Positions 61,477 to 64,000 of a stretch of DNA of 64,000 nucleotides are shown here, piece after piece; the first letter of the stretch is position 1; each line of letters begins with the position of its first letter. The translations under genes and the position numbers were made by a program. This DNA comes from Thalassospira alkalitolerans. Its GTDB lineage: Bacteria > Pseudomonadota > Alphaproteobacteria > Rhodospirillales > Thalassospiraceae. The notes beneath the pieces are model-generated. The model worked only from the letters and a program-made list of their open reading frames with translations, ran no database searches and was not told where the DNA came from. Where the stretch lies: NCBI RefSeq assembly GCF_002115745.1, contig NZ_JFKB01000005.1:124001-188000 (forward strand), read 5' to 3'.

Positions 61477-63876
61477 TTATAAAATTACTTCTACACGTTT
61501 CGCTGTGCACTCAACCCGCAATCGATGCGCTTTTCGCCATTTGTCGAAGTAGTTGCCTGCTCCAATGACAGCAGGAACACCAAACTCACGCGACCTAATG
61601 GCCATATGTGAATTTTCGCCGCCGTATTTGGTTATGAAACCGGCAATTGGATGGGTAAATATCCAGTCAAATCCAGGGTCGGCACTTTCAATGAAAATAA
61701 TCTTCCCTGCTAGATTCCCATCGCCTATTTCGGCAACATTTGCTTCAACAGTTTTCCCTGTTATGTAATTCGGAATGGAATCCATTATAGTGAAGCAATA
61801 GACATCATCGAAATCAGTCAATAAATCTGGTAATCTGACCGGAAGATTCTTTTGCCATATTATTTTGTTTGAAACAGATATTTCGGCTATGCGGTGATGT
61901 GGGTCAAATCCCAAGTCCAACATATTCTCAATATCAGATATTGTCATAAAAGACATTACCTCTACATCATGACCGTATCGGCTTCCGATGTTCTTAATAA
62001 TTTCTAAAACATCTGATACTTTTTTTGTGTAGAGATATTTTATCTTTTCCCTATAATTGATGGATGTTTCTGCAAAACTCTGAAACTTTTCCCAATTGAA
62101 TTGGTAACCGACTTCGGAAAAAAAACTATTTATATTGTTGATGTTTTCTGTCGTCATGACTTCATCATTATTAGTTCTATTCGGATCTGTATCTAGGTTC
62201 TTATCGAAATCAAAGGCGCTAAAATAGGAGGCGTCGGGTGAATCATATCTGGGAGCGGTAATATCAAATGTTCCTGGGCGAATGTGCCCGTATTTTTCTA
62301 AAAACTTGGAAGCATCCAGTTCTCGATAGTCGTCAACCATCTGAGCGCCAATGGCATTGGCCGATTTGGAGATAACCTCAATTAATCCGGCAGAGATATA
62401 TCCAAGGCCCTGAAGAGATTTTAGGATATCGGTGGCTACAAAGGCGGCGCGTGCTGCTGCGGAAAACAGCGGAGTAGCTACTTGTCTGACTTTATTAAGA
62501 ATACTTTTAACTTCAATGAGTTCTGCTGAAGATAAATCGATATTTTCTTCATATATGGCTTCTACATACTCTATTCTCTTCATTAGCCGAAAATAGTTTC
62601 CATGTTCGTCTACTATATTGTTAGTGAGGTCCAAGAGAGAGGATAAGTAACTTTCCCACTCTGCATCGGTTAATGAGGGAAACCGATCTCTCCATTCTCC
62701 GCGATGCATTTCTGGCTTGTAAATTGTCGGGATGATCTTGAATTCAACTTTGTCATGATGGCTAGGCGAGATTCTTAATGCTGCGTTTGCGTCGTTGACA
62801 ATTTTTTTCCTAACAGATGCAGATACCGACTTAGGGATGAAGGAGTTGAAGCTTGTTCCGACACTTATGAATGGCACACCGCCAATCAGAGTCATGAGAC
62901 TATGGTCCCTCATGTCGTGATAACCGAGTTGGGCTCGTCCCTTTGCCCAAGGGCCGTCGGTAATTAAGTAACGATAGAGGGAGTAAGCTAATGGTCTAGG
63001 TTTGGATCCGATCAATTCGGCAGGATTCCAATCTGGCATTACTCCTAACGTCGAACCATCAATAGATTTGCTGTTGTTGTATTTTACAAAATTCTTATAT
63101 CGCTCCCGAGCATTTTCGACGATTGCATCAAAGTTATGATTCTTTAGTTGAAAGGTAAGTGAGCCAAATACGATTGGGCGCGATTGGAAGATAATAACCT
63201 TGCCGCTGGTGGTTATTGCAAATTCGACATCTATAGGTCTGTGCCCCATTAGAGCAGTTAGTTCGACGATAGGATCGCGTAACGGTTTGAGTGCAAGCGG
63301 TAAAAGGGATACGCAGCCGTTAAGAAACACAACTGACTTTACTTCTCCCTGGCCAGAAGTGACCGCTTCAGTGTTAGTTCCCTCAACAAAATTGATGATA
63401 GTGTAAGGCGCTCCTGAATGGGGGTCCGCTGTCATGAGGACGCCACTAATAGCGACCCCTTTTGCCATTGGTTGAATCAGGACGTGCTCGTGTTCAATCG
63501 AAGATGAATACGAGGCAAAAACGGAAGTGATAGCAGTGCGCAATCCTTCCTCTGTGCTTACGTTTAAAACAGATTCAAATTCACCGGCATGAGATTCAGT
63601 AGCTGAATCTTCATTTGAAAAGCTTGATCTTACAATTAAGGGACGTATTAATTTTTTATCGACAAGAATTTCATCAATGCAATCTTGGGGCGTTTCTTGC
63701 CACCGGTTCCCTTTAAGTTTGTAAACCGGTAGTACTTCAAAAGTGGTGGCGACCGACCTTAACTGCTGGAGCACCTCTGCTTTTGACCCTTGTATCACCA
63801 GATTTTCACTAGATATATGCATTCTAGCACGTTTACTAATCGGAACGTGCCGTTCTGGAGAGGGCATAGAGGTCAT
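61477..63876 (-). CDS. Phosphohistidine-swivel dikinase (PEP-synthase-like, no PEP domain)
   Basis: About 799 residues. The N-terminal ATP-grasp part has PLIVRSSFSNEDSATESHAG (near residue 80), HVLIQPMAKGVAISGVLMTA, and IDVEFAITTSGKVIIFQSRP, the end of the PEP synthase nucleotide domain. A long central region (about 245-690) has no recognised family. The C-terminal swivel domain holds ITKYGGENSHMAIRSREFGV, with the phospho-accepting histidine near residue 757, and ends without the TIM barrel for PEP. This is the layout of rifampin phosphotransferase and of Campylobacter glutamine kinase. The ATG at 63876 has AAGGA nine bases upstream. The usual glycine-rich GGK start is missing. Confidence 0.8.
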   Translation of the reverse strand: MTSMPSPERHVPISKRARMHISSENLVIQGSKAEVLQQLRSVATTFEVLPVYKLKGNRWQETPQDCIDEILVDKKLIRPLIVRSSFSNEDSATESHAGEFESVLNVSTEEGLRTAITSVFASYSSSIEHEHVLIQPMAKGVAISGVLMTADPHSGAPYTIINFVEGTNTEAVTSGQGEVKSVVFLNGCVSLLPLALKPLRDPIVELTALMGHRPIDVEFAITTSGKVIIFQSRPIVFGSLTFQLKNHNFDAIVENARERYKNFVKYNNSKSIDGSTLGVMPDWNPAELIGSKPRPLAYSLYRYLITDGPWAKGRAQLGYHDMRDHSLMTLIGGVPFISVGTSFNSFIPKSVSASVRKKIVNDANAALRISPSHHDKVEFKIIPTIYKPEMHRGEWRDRFPSLTDAEWESYLSSLLDLTNNIVDEHGNYFRLMKRIEYVEAIYEENIDLSSAELIEVKSILNKVRQVATPLFSAAARAAFVATDILKSLQGLGYISAGLIEVISKSANAIGAQMVDDYRELDASKFLEKYGHIRPGTFDITAPRYDSPDASYFSAFDFDKNLDTDPNRTNNDEVMTTENINNINSFFSEVGYQFNWEKFQSFAETSINYREKIKYLYTKKVSDVLEIIKNIGSRYGHDVEVMSFMTISDIENMLDLGFDPHHRIAEISVSNKIIWQKNLPVRLPDLLTDFDDVYCFTIMDSIPNYITGKTVEANVAEIGDGNLAGKIIFIESADPGFDWIFTHPIAGFITKYGGENSHMAIRSREFGVPAVIGAGNYFDKWRKAHRLRVECTAKRVEVIL

Positions 63877-64000
63877 CGGCAATGATCCTTAAAGGTTGTG
63901 TTTATTTATCTTGTTCACCTAATGGTTGCGTATTCCCTTTCCAAAATTCCGTCAAATAAATTGAAACAAAATTGTCATATATTCTTAACAAACTTTAGTG

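Noticed and set aside
1-64000. CRISPR arrays, insertion sequences and rRNA
   Set aside because: No regularly spaced repeats, transposase reading frames with inverted ends, or rRNA sequence were found on either strand.

Overview
The window looks like chromosome of a free-living, moderate-GC alphaproteobacterium of the Rhodospirillales/Thalassospira type. This is inferred from gene content: a class I PHA synthase, a hom-glpX pair with recJ nearby, periplasmic cytochrome c peroxidase, a c-heme chemoreceptor, and many EamA and MFS exporters. No rRNA gene is present to fix the taxonomy. No CRISPR array, insertion sequence or prophage was seen.

Layout. (1) 1-8202: the 3' end of a GNAT gene, then a surface-glycan locus. 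On the minus strand are a GT-B glycosyltransferase and an FdtB/FdtA-type pair (aminotransferase, ketoisomerase) for a 3-amino-3,6-dideoxyhexose. On the plus strand are a beta-propeller protein, a methyltransferase, a PglD-like acyltransferase, a GNAT/FemAB-like protein and a second glycosyltransferase. (2) 8208-16639: a secreted PG-binding-domain protein, argC, a MocR regulator divergent from an EamA exporter, a gamma-carbonic anhydrase, a second EamA protein and a di-heme peroxidase. (3) 16642-30048: a 3-hydroxyisobutyrate-dehydrogenase-family enzyme, phaC, an OmpA lipoprotein, then core metabolism (aminotransferase, hom, glpX), a YegD-like Hsp70, a parDE toxin-antitoxin pair, a peroxiredoxin and recJ. 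(4) 30334-34859: a CI-like regulator, a periplasmic binding protein, a GST, an MFS transporter and three identical tRNA-Glu genes. (5) 34947-46251: dinB with an N-terminal zinc ribbon, a degenerate EAL protein, a SPOR lipoprotein, a SAM hydroxide adenosyltransferase, an MBL hydrolase, a c-heme MCP, small orphan genes, apt and a Panacea-domain protein. (6) 46252-54305: a ChaN-like protein, metC, a DAO-type oxidoreductase, a structured intergenic region with a probable small RNA, a NAPE-PLD-like MBL protein, and a thiZXY transporter under a clear TPP riboswitch. (7) 54433-60165: an alpha/beta hydrolase lacking its nucleophile serine, a quinone oxidoreductase divergent from a LysR regulator, and a CoA transferase divergent from an HTH-fused citrate-synthase homologue. 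(8) 60244-64000: a visibly AT-rich segment with an MFS exporter and a large phosphohistidine-swivel dikinase, probably acquired horizontally and continuing past the window edge.

The strongest candidate for something undescribed is the dikinase/MFS pair at the right edge. The enzyme keeps the ATP-grasp and swivelling-His domains of PEP synthase but has no PEP-binding barrel. That is the architecture of rifampin phosphotransferase and of the Campylobacter glutamine kinase used to make P-N bonds. Other points worth testing are the small RNA at about 50.08-50.21 kb, the HTH-citrate synthase/CoA transferase pair and the Ser-to-Gln hydrolase.
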